The translations under genes and the position numbers were made by a program. This document shows positions 9,601-16,534 of a DNA stretch of 64,000 nt, piece by piece. The notes below the pieces were generated by a model. That model made no database searches and had not been told where the DNA came from. It saw only the letters and a list, made by a program, of their open reading frames with translations. Source of the DNA: Symbiodinium natans (Eukaryota; Sar; Dinophyceae; Suessiales; Symbiodiniaceae); NCBI GenBank assembly GCA_905221605.1, contig CAJNDS010002185.1, positions 231,390-295,389 of the forward strand. The letters run 5' to 3'. The stretch's first letter is position 1; each line of letters starts with the position of its first letter.

Positions 9601-12231
9601 GATTACGTCCCACCTGTCCTCAGCAATCTTAGCTGGGGCTGCAGTTTCATTTTCGGGTTCGAAGACATAGTGAAAAGGGTGGTGCTCTTTGGAAAGCGTG
9701 ACGTTCTTTTCCTCGATGTGTTGACATCCGAAGTAACGTCCAATCACCTCAGCGGGATCCATGTCTATCACTGTTGCAATAGATTCCCAGCCTTTCTGGA
9801 TGTTCTTCGTGGGTCCAGCGAGTTTAAAGTCGTCAACATAAATAACCATTAAGAGCTCCAAATCGGCGTTGTAGAACACGCTCTTCCAGATGTCAGTGAG
9901 CACAGGCTCGAATCCCACCTTCTTGAGCTCAGTCTCGCAATGACGTTCCCATATCCCCCCTGAATCTGGGTGCCCATAAAGAGCCAACTTCAGGGGAACG
10001 ACCGGGTCCTTCATAGACCTCCAGCCTTTTGGCCATCTATTGCGAGGGAGCCTTACCCAAGTTTCAACCCCAGTGAAGAGAGCCTGCGTATACGCCTGTC
10101 GTGCATCCGCTTGCTGAATCGAGAAGCCGGGCTGAGATCCAAAGACATCCAATATTTTGCCCGCCTCCATAGAAGCAGGACTGCTCGACATCTCTGCGAA
10201 GAGAGCATGATCAGAGTTCTCATCCAAGACCTTGTTGCCCTGAAACACTGACCGACCCTTGTAACGGCGGTTCGGGTCGTTCTCCTTCAACTCAGAACCT
10301 TTTAGAGTCCCGATTTCGAAGATCTTCCCGAAGTGCACTTTCTCATTGGTTTTTCGTGCTCCTGCCGCAACGGAGTCGTACTCTCTCACTCGTTTCTCTA
10401 CCCAACAACCCTTATCAACAAGCTTCTTCCACTCTTTGTCGAGGGCAGCCTGCGCTTCGGGACTGGATTCAATCTCCTTCGCAGACAGGATCTTGGCCAC
10501 GACCGCGTACATGTCCTGGGCAATCTCCAGGAGCTTAGACTCGTAGAGGGAACACATTTTCTTTCGGTGGTCCTCGGGTTTCCCATACAACACCGGCATT
10601 GCTGGAACGTGCTTTATCGCCTGGTTGTAGTCCTCGTCGACCTTTGCTTGCTTTGAAGCTTGATGTTCTGCAAGCGCTTTGTGCTTTTCTTCGACGGTCA
10701 GCTTGCTCCATACTCTAGCTTGAACGCCCGGAAGCGAGGAAAGCCCTTTTTGCTTGATCAGTCTCTCCCCATCCCAGCGATAGCCATACGGAATGCCGAT
10801 TCCGTCTTTTGTTTTGAATGATGGAGTCGCAGGTGCCAGTCTCTCTCGGACTGAGAAGGGCACATCATCTAGAGGATCATATCGTGCAGGATAGACAATG
10901 TCGTCCCTTGCTGACCCTCCTAATGGCCGATCTCCTTCATCGAGCGGCCCCACTCCCCCTTCGAAATCTTCTTCTTCTTGATGCGGGTTTCTTTCTTCAA
11001 CGGCGTTGTGATGTTGATCATCGAGTTCGGGCGGCTTCTGGTTTCCCAGAGCTTCAAGATCCTGTGACAATGGGAACTGGAACTTCCCTTCCAGGAGTTC
11101 AAGCCTTTTGGCCCTGAAAGTCCTGAAGGCGTCATTCTCGATGGCCTCGTTGATTCCCTGCAAAGGAGCAACTAAGTACTCTTCCTTGAAGACGAAGCCA
11201 GGCTGGATATGATACCCGAGGAAAATTCCTTCAATACCCGTCCCCGCAAACTTTGACCTTTTGGGCTGCTTCTGCTTGGGGTCGGCCCAGTACAAAATCT
11301 TAGCCCCAAAGGGAACAAGGACCCCTTGGAAGTCGCTCCCGAACCTTTGATTCCATGGCACTAAACCGTTGTCAAGACGTTTACTAACGTTCAAAGAAAT
11401 AGCATGATGTTGGGATGCAAGTGGCCAGAACTGATCAGGTAAACCAGATTGTACCAAATTGGCACGCGTACCTTCCAAGATCGTTCGTATTTCACGCTCG
11501 ATCACTGCTTTGTTCTGATCCACATACTCCCTGGATGTGTTGTGCCTAGCTTGGAGTTGCTTAACCGCGTAGTCGAACTCATGAGCGTTGTCTGAGTAAA
11601 CAACCTTAACATTATCATCGACCTCGAAAAAGTGCAGTAAATCTTCGTAACACTGCTCACCACTTTTGTTGTCGGCCGGGTAAACATAACGGAACTTCGT
11701 AAAGACATCCTTCACAACATGTGCTACAGTTTGTCCTTCGAATCCGTAGTCCTTGGCGTCCTTCGTGATGATGTGGTCGATGGTGATGTGGTCACCGAAC
11801 CCCTTGCTGTGCACAGTGCTAGACCCTCCCTTTCTTCTGGCATGCGGAGCATACATTTTGGCTCGTTGACATACCGGACAGAAAAGGTTCTTTGGACGAT
11901 GACTCAAAAGATGCTGCACGGATTCCGCTTCAGCTCTTAGAGACGCCTCGTCCTTCTTCGACTTTGGAATGTGGACCTCAACGTCGCTATCGGGCACATC
12001 TTCACCGCCATCGGGCATGGTAAAGACAGTGATGGTCATGTTGGTACTTGGTACCCTCAGGTACCTTCCCGTAGACGGCGTCGAGCTCGTCCATGTTGAC
12101 CTTGTCCTCCAGCTGCTTCCACTCGCCATCTTTGTATCCCCAGGTGGAACGAATTCGATACTTGGGGTAGCGAGGTGCAGGTGTTCTGAAGGTCTTTGGG
12201 TTGTGGGCAACCTTGACGTGGGGATCACCAT
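3640..12231 (-). CDS. pol: Pol polyprotein: integrase, RT, RNase H plus accessory domains
   Basis: 2,863 codons from the first ATG; the first about 64 residues are probably out of the true frame (see 12002-12427). Integrase: zinc site with H109/H111 and C118/C121, then an acidic set around D152, D214 and E246. Reverse transcriptase: QADARQAY (D709) and the catalytic MVIYVDD at about 796-801. RNase H: SDADFAGEYDSKSTTG (about 1134-1149), STESE (1177-1181) and the typical copia end ADVFTKP (about 1320-1326). A standard copia pol stops near here. This one goes on to residue 2863 through a 2OG oxygenase-like domain (about 1420-1570), an SGNH-like domain (about 1760-1975), a Tpt1/KptA-like domain (about 2195-2425), a zinc ribbon (C2525, C2528, C2539, C2542) and an unassigned C-terminal domain with a WRE-repeat, S/W/R-rich tail. 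Confidence 0.93.
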   Translation of the reverse strand: MVIPTSRLPTTQRPSEHLHLATPSIEFVPPGDTKMASGSSWRTRSTWTSSTPSTGRYLRVPSTNMTITVFTMPDGGEDVPDSDVEVHIPKSKKDEASLRAEAESVQHLLSHRPKNLFCPVCQRAKMYAPHARRKGGSSTVHSKGFGDHITIDHIITKDAKDYGFEGQTVAHVVKDVFTKFRYVYPADNKSGEQCYEDLLHFFEVDDNVKVVYSDNAHEFDYAVKQLQARHNTSREYVDQNKAVIEREIRTILEGTRANLVQSGLPDQFWPLASQHHAISLNVSKRLDNGLVPWNQRFGSDFQGVLVPFGAKILYWADPKQKQPKRSKFAGTGIEGIFLGYHIQPGFVFKEEYLVAPLQGINEAIENDAFRTFRAKRLELLEGKFQFPLSQDLEALGNQKPPELDDQHHNAVEERNPHQEEEDFEGGVGPLDEGDRPLGGSARDDIVYPARYDPLDDVPFSVRERLAPATPSFKTKDGIGIPYGYRWDGERLIKQKGLSSLPGVQARVWSKLTVEEKHKALAEHQASKQAKVDEDYNQAIKHVPAMPVLYGKPEDHRKKMCSLYESKLLEIAQDMYAVVAKILSAKEIESSPEAQAALDKEWKKLVDKGCWVEKRVREYDSVAAGARKTNEKVHFGKIFEIGTLKGSELKENDPNRRYKGRSVFQGNKVLDENSDHALFAEMSSSPASMEAGKILDVFGSQPGFSIQQADARQAYTQALFTGVETWVRLPRNRWPKGWRSMKDPVVPLKLALYGHPDSGGIWERHCETELKKVGFEPVLTDIWKSVFYNADLELLMVIYVDDFKLAGPTKNIQKGWESIATVIDMDPAEVIGRYFGCQHIEEKNVTLSKEHHPFHYVFEPENETAAPAKIAEDRWDVIPEVMLAVRHHSYPRKRLYMPTEEDVQMFPTIGPQRYTFQAADGVTEEHQDNMNIARDKCFKQWWTGTTYFDLAARGPEEFGLAVAAARKGKSVRNKAEAKKEVKQNKFVTLSRDQEDKPGSMTKPVTRITYDMKDFLHSCVDRYCELAKVDRSSLKSVSTPFHELRTATPIVNETEKTGRLQPIASKVLMKILFAARMARWDLLRATQSLASRVTKWSPDCDLALHRLVSYINSSIDLTMSGFIGDSIHDCRLWLFSDADFAGEYDSKSTTGCALFLVGPNTYYPINAFSKKQTSITMSSTESEVVSANQGVRAQGLPSLSLWYFLWRGKADREVGPRAEMKSTSNSVVARIDPELDEIRYGTTRPDGMSIADINGLHVQPPKCFQIRHLEDNQATITLLLSGRAGVLRHTDRTQKVSFGWLRQQYEEGHFRLLNVDTSEQVADVFTKPFTERTKWIHALKLIAHTYKSVDPQAGRNSVSKSVPAAPKSVCITTEQLEHVAKLLRRADRYDFEDFEQVAEMMYDNLRMSSSRLRSVVRSGTELAPKYFVFGLWTHGGCFGLTKRTGQMSQLCRYINGFIRKHAPKHFTWTSFVINFMGRAGVHSDKFNLRGSQNWSFGFGPYQGGELWVEDPDQRMDAFTDKDGKTWLGRNLQTCRKPVLLNPHLRHAVQPFTGNRHSLIAYSSGGWTKLGDDDKQLLQDTDFRTPRAQLKHACVCSCASPHDEGGKNCPKTTPETVASVLRASIGNAQTYTTCTSASVEPAVPTLSVLAGSLQVVSSIEALGTMSRLVAHGAGYSCDTGMEGRPLALQGHLNMLVNAGLSVEYLQLQAGKEYDALLKSYEVFPPQTIASLSLNDPEIPTPNLLKLARISNEGLSKLQPTERLRRSRFLLVVTDSVTSLGRQNTKGQWKFSIPEEEIFMAALTLRYTSDKLHMCWGKTLSWLTWQVQEEIQAIRAKYGSECEIDVIVWWSGNEVAGRRGCIPTRLAPGAAYSTSQTSAEDVARKVRRCADALATLAGEPHIGFVRIVGNVDHETYNLHPAYNEFISKMFHEFTSRGLQVQNATSQAMKLSYYDDFHLWDTPENRKQIQDYIYTTALLGDLEREATRYADVLDRLGDLFPYVEVEGGYRMDSAAGREALRLYKEVVESGRKDLKVHKIKAPVPVKISKEDTWWEVPDANTAHEPVAAPAQQDKTIARSEVEYPVVSDVSEIDEVKGEVVQAESEKAEYLPLNEVVLADDGDYRPPLASDGRATSAATRKGKSSGQSEDVYAREMYQDASKTHGGEESQEQDLPMTGYWYNGELHDLEPLPSADLRKYEQRVNFRHGDLKLLSLLLRGHQNDWYGLDFDIAMWTDVDKLLDRFNEATRRKWGVRQLLQVTAQDKKRRFEILGIRHEISNSLNLSLFPVRIRAVTGHSEKVMRIESDEFLARRFLTNENLDVAPQVIYHRTDAKSVELILKSGIKVAGGRKGGRAHAYFSPTTLKDEKYTSGLRSTQPFQIAVNLHEALRDGLVFFENSTRGILTRAVVGPQYILSCVDTNTNKVIYARAGEAQPAATREGEPDTVEQASSSSTVKALASRAVPEDQPKRVKGTVGAFIEAKKARIEAAALESIEEQDEESVDDQTQPAQEVSDTEEAESDSEAPYGSYPCSACQRIVLLGQRFCMTCGENQFPESNKASRQYSSFQQNRRTTLLKLTYNARNEDLLGHLRGIAEKFSKQRGSVSLDALIIRDAKDKFQRARKLKFDSIADRLERDATFFLQMMRNGITVQDACRMDLLVKAVLPDPGRTEEQRLLQAGSNYLSGASRKGMPGKLVYYGDAPMDGLKSAGLIDQFSENPIGMAYGGAFIGFSFYADIATRLSGARTIYSFNGIVEIKHETPEGMIAELQMLAAECIHSAEEQERITAYHAAKNRETAQQRTEAATTTRPSTQSASSRDTAVREAPWHQGQEQWWSDREWREWREWREPASQGWGSSRWSSQRGSQWWSR
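4957..5649 (-). other. Tpt1/KptA-like RNA 2'-phosphotransferase domain in pol
   Basis: Pol residues about 2195-2425. The Tpt1/KptA layout can be followed: LLSLLLRGH (R2212, usually LSKLLRH), a W...V..LL segment, DKKRRFEIL (usually DKxRF), IRAVTGHS (H2291, usually IRAxQGHS), VIYHRT (R2324 position, usually HGT), a second Arg at GRAHAYFSP (R2348, usually R.HIHLA) and DGLVFFENSTRGILT (usually F.SxNGVxL). Family members remove an internal RNA 2'-phosphate using NAD+, and some ADP-ribosylate nucleic-acid ends. I know of no description of this domain in a copia element. Confidence 0.75.
6307..6954 (-). other. SGNH-hydrolase-like domain in pol
   Basis: Pol residues about 1760-1975. The stretch starts with FLLVVTDSVTS (S1772 as candidate block-I serine), continues to VIVWWSGNE (N1849, block III) and ends with YYDDFHLWD (Asp and H1953, block V). 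Order and spacing fit the SGNH/GDSL fold, though the first block is TDS rather than GDS. Substrate unknown. Confidence 0.55.
7522..7974 (-). other. 2OG-Fe(II) dioxygenase-like domain in pol
   Basis: Pol residues about 1420-1570. A double-stranded beta-helix signature is visible: HSDKFN gives H1480-x-D1482, GPYQGGELWVED is the characteristic glycine turn, and RHAVQPFTGNRHSL gives H1544 and R1553. The His-x-Asp...His...Arg pattern binds Fe(II) and 2-oxoglutarate in this superfamily. Members include TET/JBP DNA thymine or methylcytosine hydroxylases, but from motifs alone I cannot say whether DNA, RNA or protein is the substrate. It lies in frame directly after RNase H. Confidence 0.75.
8242..8844 (-). 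other. RNase H domain of copia pol
   Basis: Pol residues about 1130-1330. The acidic residues of a Ty1/copia RNase H are visible: D in LFSDADFAG, E in SSTESE and D in LEDNQA, followed by the conserved exit ADVFTKPF. This marks where a standard copia polyprotein would end. Confidence 0.93.
9652..10434 (-). other. Reverse transcriptase domain of copia pol
   Basis: Pol residues about 600-860. It includes W-x-E near the start (DKEWKKLVDKGCW), the first catalytic Asp in IQQADARQAY, the LYGHPDSGGIWE segment typical of copia (usually LYGLKQAPRxW), and MVIYVDDFKLAG carrying the YVDD box. Confidence 0.95.
11422..11919 (-). other. Integrase domain of copia pol
   Basis: Pol residues about 105-270. HLLSHRPKNLFCPVCQRAK supplies the HHCC-type zinc site. 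The retroviral-type core follows with D in FGDHITIDHI, D in VYSDNAHEF and E in AVIEREIRT; spacing of the last two is about 32 residues, near the usual 35. The downstream LYWADPK...GIFLGY segment matches the copia GKLDP-type region that follows integrase. Confidence 0.9.
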
Positions 12232-12427
12232 TCACAGTAACCCATCCAGCCTTCAACAGTTGCTCTTTCTTCATGCCTTCAAGAGGGGGATCCTTGGTTA
12301 GGATCTCTGCCAGCCATGGTGGATGATCTCCCTCGTCCGCCGCAGGTACCGGGACTACACCGTCTGGAGCTCCTGGAAGTGGTCCGGCTGCTGCGGCATG
12401 CCCTTTCGGGCAGCTTATGCGTGAAAA
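12002..12427 (-). CDS. Gag-pol junction segment in the -1 frame
   Basis: Downstream of the gag stop, the frame shifted by -1 relative to gag is open and reads like a real linker: acidic and proline-rich, then MKKEQLLKAGW and a W/Y/K-rich stretch, ending at a stop near 12002. The pol frame resumes +1 relative to it around 12030-12050, where MTITVFTMPDGGED begins. Two explanations fit. One is programmed -1 frameshifting at UUUU (12427-12424), followed by a separate pol start or a second shift. The other is two single-base lesions or assembly errors. I cannot separate them from sequence alone. Confidence 0.6.
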   Translation of the reverse strand, partial: FSRISCPKGHAAAAGPLPGAPDGVVPVPAADEGDHPPWLAEILTKDPPLEGMKKEQLLKAGWVTVNGDPHVKVAHNPKTFRTPAPRYPKYRIRSTWGYKDGEWKQLEDKVNMDELDAVYGKVPEGTKYQHDHHCLYHARWR

Positions 12428-15400
12428 TCCTGCTGCAAGGAGCAGGTGGGCGCCATTCGTTCACCTTCATCGCGATGCGCTACAGCAGCTGGGTGTCCGG
12501 AATCATTCCCAATACTGCTGAACACTGGAACATTCCCCCGTAGCGTGCAAGTGAGCTTCTGGCCATCGGGCTTCACGAAGTACGGAACTTGCCCTGGAGG
12601 CCAGTAAAAACCGTACCCTTGCTGCATGCACTTCTTTCCCACAGAGCAAACCGGTGGGGTATCCGGGAGTTCCACGAATTCCAGGCTGCCATTCATTGAC
12701 GGAACCTCGACTTCTGTCCTGGACGATGCCTCCACGATGCCATTGGCCGTGTGAAGGTTGACTGGCGTTGCGTCGACTCTTCTACCGACCCCTTCGAAAC
12801 ACTTTCTCAAGTCCGAAGAGCTGATAAGGTCCTCTTCACTTCCCGTATCAGCAATGATGTCCAAGCTCTGAAGTTCCTTGCGCGCTGGAGCGGCAGTTCC
12901 TGACATTATGTTTCCTGCTGCACAATGCCGACAAGCGAAATCAGGCTTGCAGCAGCGATGCTTGCATTTTGTCTTTTCACCATGGAGTTCCGAGTACACT
13001 GAGGCCTCAAGATTTTGTGCGTTGATGACTGCACACTGAAGATCACCAGGGTCGGACATAGGGCAATCAGAATTGGTTTTGAACCTTGCCACACATTTGC
13101 GCTTATGGGGAACAAATTTCCAACCATCTCCGACGCTTTCAACTGGGTGTATCTCAGGGTGCCTTTCAAAACACACACTCATGTCTTTAGGCTTCAGCTT
13201 GAAACTCGTAACGCCCGTCCAATTGGGCAGAGGTGCTTGCTTGTCGCACGTTTTCCAATTGTACTGTAACGTTTGCTCTTCGCCGGTTTTCAGCTTCATG
13301 GTGATGCTCGCAACAGACTTGATTCTCCATGCTGGAACGGGGCAGCTTTGGGGAATAAAATAGTTGTTTCTCAGAACAACATGTTCCCTAGACAGCGTGA
13401 GTGACTTCTCATCAAGACGCCATGTGTCTGCATGCCTACCATCCGGCTCACCCTTTCGGGCGGCTAAGGCGTACACGCAGCAGGCAGCTGCTTTAGCTTC
13501 TGTCCTCTTCTTCCGGCTCGGCCTTCGCTTAGCCGGGGAGGGTGCACGTGCCTTAGCCTTGGCCGGGACAGAGGGCGATGCGGACTTGTCCTTGTGCAAG
13601 AACTTGCATTTGTCCCCATTCCTGCAAGTACCCTTGGCATAAAATACGCATGGGATGTTGGAGGTATCTTTGCTGTTGCTCTTCTCTCTCTCGCGAGAAC
13701 CTGACTTTGGCCGGTTGGGAGATCTCTCCCTTGAGGATGCTTTGGGGTCTTTCGTGTGTTCATACTTGCAACGCTCCCCAAACTTACACTTACCCTTCTG
13801 AAACAACATGCAAACCTGCCTACCCTGACGTCCTCTGGATGGCTGTCGTCGCTCCGAAGGAGCGGGCGCCGACGGCTTCGCAGGGGTAGGAGGGGCAGGT
13901 GCACCATACTTTGCGCCATGGGCCTTAGCAATCTTGTCCCTGTTCTTCCTAATTCGTTCTCGTGTGAGGAGATTCTTGATGCTTTCCATGAGGAACTTGT
14001 AGGTGTGCTCAGGGGTCCCCTCACGAGCCCGATCGTAAATGTCGAGATCATACTTCAAACGATGGGACTTGCGAAGCTCACGGAGGAATATGTCTCGCAA
14101 AGTGGTTTCGTCTGGAGGATGCGATAGTCCAGCAATCACTGAATCCCAGTTATGCACGAAGGTAGCGAGGTCATCATTGATCAGTGCCACTTTCAAGAGG
14201 TCTTCGACCGAGTAGAGGGAGCCAACTTCTTCGTTGGTTTTAAAGTAGGCTTCAAACATTAACAGCACTTGCCTACCTCTCACTGCTCTACCACAGGTGG
14301 CCTCCGTCTCCTTGTAGTTGAGTATTTGTCTCGCAAGCTCGCCCTTTGCCACCCTAGACAATGCTGCAAGGATTTTGGTGTCTAGCGTGAGGAATTTCCC
14401 TACATCGTTGAGGCTATCTAGTGACGCACCCTTTGCGTACACCTGCTGAATCCACGCAAATGCTTCATCAGGGTGATCAGATGCTGCTCGAACAGCCTCA
14501 CGCACTGCCGTCTTCCACGACCTGTACGTCTCCGCTGAGGGAAAATCCGGAAGTTTCACTGTCTCGGCTTCCTTAGTCTTAGGTTTCGTCTCATCCTTGG
14601 TAGCAAAGTCCTTGAGCGCTTTTGCAATCGCTTCATGCACTTCATTAGGGGCTTGCGAAACAGGAGTAGATGCCCCCAGATTAAACCTCTGGGGCCGTCT
14701 CTCAAAGAGACCCTTCATGCTCTCTGGAATCTGCAACGGATTTGGCAAATCAGCATGCGTGACATGTGCATTACCGCATGCGGCACCCCCTTGCGGGGGG
14801 CTTGCTTCGGCAGTGTTCAAACCCGGTGGAGGTGCTGAGGCCATGGGAACAGCCTGCTGGTGCTCGGCACCACCTTTCGGCAGGCTGGATGACGCTGTAG
14901 CGGTTGCCTTAGCCTCATCAAGTTCAACCATCAAACGCTGGTTCGACTCAGCCAACTCCTGAATCAAGACATCACATGCACTCTCTTCTTCATGCATGGC
15001 ATATGTGAACATGTTTTCTTCATACTGCATTTGCTCTCTAAATTCGTTGCCTAAGAATTCCAGCTGGGTTTCCCTGTTTTGATCGTACACAACCCTGAGG
15101 TTAGCAAGGGAAAATTCACTCTGTTCGAGATGGGTCCTGAGGCGAGTTTCCGATTCGAGAACCATGTTACCTCGTGCCTCAAGCTCGAGATTGTGCATCC
15201 TGAGTGTGTGTGCGTCCTGTGCGGCTTGGTCAAGCTCCGCCGTTCGACCTCTTAGTGCTGCCTTGGTCTCCAGTAGTTGTTGTTGTAGCTCACGAACCAC
15301 AAAGTCCATGCGGTCACTGATGACTTCAATCCGTGCACGATGTTGGGCATCAGCGTGTTGCTCGAGTTCTCCCATTTCTGCACGGGCCTGTCTTGTAGCC

Positions 15401-15585
15401 ATGTCCAGGATTTCCGCATGTCTGCGTTCGGCTTCGATACGAACTCGCTCTGCATCCTCGTTTTGTTGCACGATGATCAGCTGCTGCTGTACACGGTACT
15501 GGTTGAACTGTTGGTAGTTGGTTGTTGCAGTCTGATCATGTTGCGCATTGGGATCAATGGTCCCATCTTGCAGCTGCAGAGCCAT
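12415..15585 (-). CDS. gag: Gag-protease polyprotein of copia element, CCCH zinc fingers
   Basis: 1,056 residues. Residues about 30-230 are heptad-rich and E/Q/R-rich, probably coiled coil. Residues about 340-560 are a helical gag-like region. Two CCCH zinc fingers (C-x7-C-x5-C-x3-H) lie at about 592-610 and 646-664 where copia gag normally has a CCHC knuckle. They are followed by basic KR-rich stretches and a Cys/His-rich segment (about 830-890). An aspartic protease motif, IIADTGSEEDL, lies at about 911-920. The frame ends in TAA at 12415-12417. One frame over (-1) a coherent reading continues into the pol region, so gag-pol may be made by frameshifting. A GNRA hairpin lies just 3' of the stop. 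The first ATG, 30 nt inside the 5' LTR, is taken as start. Confidence 0.9.
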   Translation of the reverse strand: MALQLQDGTIDPNAQHDQTATTNYQQFNQYRVQQQLIIVQQNEDAERVRIEAERRHAEILDMATRQARAEMGELEQHADAQHRARIEVISDRMDFVVRELQQQLLETKAALRGRTAELDQAAQDAHTLRMHNLELEARGNMVLESETRLRTHLEQSEFSLANLRVVYDQNRETQLEFLGNEFREQMQYEENMFTYAMHEEESACDVLIQELAESNQRLMVELDEAKATATASSSLPKGGAEHQQAVPMASAPPPGLNTAEASPPQGGAACGNAHVTHADLPNPLQIPESMKGLFERRPQRFNLGASTPVSQAPNEVHEAIAKALKDFATKDETKPKTKEAETVKLPDFPSAETYRSWKTAVREAVRAASDHPDEAFAWIQQVYAKGASLDSLNDVGKFLTLDTKILAALSRVAKGELARQILNYKETEATCGRAVRGRQVLLMFEAYFKTNEEVGSLYSVEDLLKVALINDDLATFVHNWDSVIAGLSHPPDETTLRDIFLRELRKSHRLKYDLDIYDRAREGTPEHTYKFLMESIKNLLTRERIRKNRDKIAKAHGAKYGAPAPPTPAKPSAPAPSERRQPSRGRQGRQVCMLFQKGKCKFGERCKYEHTKDPKASSRERSPNRPKSGSREREKSNSKDTSNIPCVFYAKGTCRNGDKCKFLHKDKSASPSVPAKAKARAPSPAKRRPSRKKRTEAKAAACCVYALAARKGEPDGRHADTWRLDEKSLTLSREHVVLRNNYFIPQSCPVPAWRIKSVASITMKLKTGEEQTLQYNWKTCDKQAPLPNWTGVTSFKLKPKDMSVCFERHPEIHPVESVGDGWKFVPHKRKCVARFKTNSDCPMSDPGDLQCAVINAQNLEASVYSELHGEKTKCKHRCCKPDFACRHCAAGNIMSGTAAPARKELQSLDIIADTGSEEDLISSSDLRKCFEGVGRRVDATPVNLHTANGIVEASSRTEVEVPSMNGSLEFVELPDTPPVCSVGKKCMQQGYGFYWPPGQVPYFVKPDGQKLTCTLRGNVPVFSSIGNDSGHPAAVAHRDEGERMAPTCSLQQDFHA

Positions 15586-15611
15586 CGTGTGAGACTCTAC
15601 GGCTGATAACC

Positions 15612-15754
15612 TGAAGTTTTCAGGTCAGCACATGAGGGAACATATAAACCGTTAAGTACGCCTCTTTTTATCGGCAACTTGAGCCACAGTCGAGGGTAAA
15701 GCGATGGTATGCACAGCTCGCAAAAGGAGTGTAATTCCTCCATGAAAAACTACA
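15612..15754 (-). repeat. 5' LTR of the copia element
   Basis: 143 bp, identical to 3350-3492. Immediately inside it, in sense orientation, lies GGTTATCAGCC, in the position expected for a tRNA primer-binding site; the ATCAG core resembles initiator-Met-type sites but I cannot assign the tRNA with confidence. Confidence 0.95.
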
Positions 15755-16534
15755 TTTTTTAGGCCCCAACCAAAAGGGAAAAAGGGTACCACTGGGCTAC
15801 CCAGGCCTAACACTCCCCCAGCCGGCACCCTAAACCCTAAACCCTGAGCCCTAAACCTTGAAGCCCCTGTAACTTGAAATTATTTAAAAAAATCCAAAAC
15901 AAAAACTCCTCGAAACCCTAAACCTTACACCCTAGACCTCAAACTTGGGGCGATGCCGGGAGCGGCTGAGCGGCGGAGAGGGTCCTGGTTGCCTCAGGGG
16001 GGGGCGGGGGGGGGGGGGGGGGGGGGGGTAGTAGGGGGTAGTAGGGGGTAGTGCGTGGTAAAGGGTTTTAGGGTTGAGCTTCCTGTTTCTTCTGGTTGCT
16101 GCGAGTCTTCTTGATCTTTTTGGGCGCGTTTGGGGCTTAGGGTCGAGAGAGGGATTGGGGGTGGCACGGGAGTTTTTGTGCGCGTGGTGCTTGGCCCACA
16201 AGGGCATAAGGCCGCCTGCCCCTGGAGCCCTAAGCACACACCCCGGGGCCCAACATATCACAGTCCGGTTCCTAGGCGCACGTATCAAGCTCTGCCCCGG
16301 CTTGGGCATGGGTATCGCAGCTGACCAGGATGCGCAGTAAACCACGAAGCCATAAACCCCTCAAGCGCCCTAACAAGACCTTGTAGGCCGTTCTTCATAC
16401 GCATTCGCGCTATACCTCCCACCCCTTTTCAATCCCCCCCCAAAGCCTAAACCCCTACCCAACACGAGCCAAGAGGGGAAAACCCCAAACCCTGAACTTA
16501 AACCCCCAAAAACCTAAATACCTCCAAACCCTGT

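Larger units (their letters stand above)
3544..14799 (-). repeat. Dispersed tetraloop hairpins in the copia RNA
   Basis: A small palindrome recurs through the element. Plus-strand core is YACCC-TTTC-GGGTR, which in the sense RNA is a stem closed by a GAAA loop. Copies: 3543-3556 (3' noncoding), 4179-4192, 4926-4939 (GAGA loop), 5823-5836, 6549-6562 (UAGC loop), 6952-6965, 9332-9341, 12399-12412 (just after the gag stop), 13451-13460 and 14786-14799 (GCAA loop), with a weaker one at 14873-14880. Stem bases change in compensating pairs between copies (CACCC/GGGTG, TACCC/GGGTA, TTCCC/GGGAA, CAACC/GGTTG, TGCCC/GGGCA) and loops are nearly always GNRA. In coding regions several read as AxRKGxx and keep the frame, mostly in linkers between domains. 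Confidence 0.8.
3350..15754 (-). mobile_element. Complete Ty1/copia LTR retrotransposon with accessory domains
   Basis: A 12.4-kb element transcribed on the minus strand. Its two 143-bp LTRs are identical, start with TG and end with CA, and are flanked by TTTTT on both sides, consistent with a 5-bp target duplication inside a T run. Domain order is gag, aspartic protease, integrase, reverse transcriptase, RNase H, which defines Ty1/copia. Pol then runs on for about 1,500 residues with three enzyme-like domains not normal for the family. A purine tract rich in G sits just inside the 3' LTR. Identical LTRs and nearly intact ORFs suggest a recent insertion. The element landed inside a small inverted-repeat element whose halves remain at 3306-3349 and 15755-15804. 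Confidence 0.95.
3306..15804. mobile_element. TIR element split by the copia insertion
   Basis: Left half 3306-3349 (CTCGGTAGCCCAGTAAACAT...GGGCACC) and right half 15755-15804 (AGGCCCCAACC...GGTACCACTGGGCTACCCAG) together rebuild one member of this inverted-repeat family. The copia element went into its T run. Confidence 0.8.
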
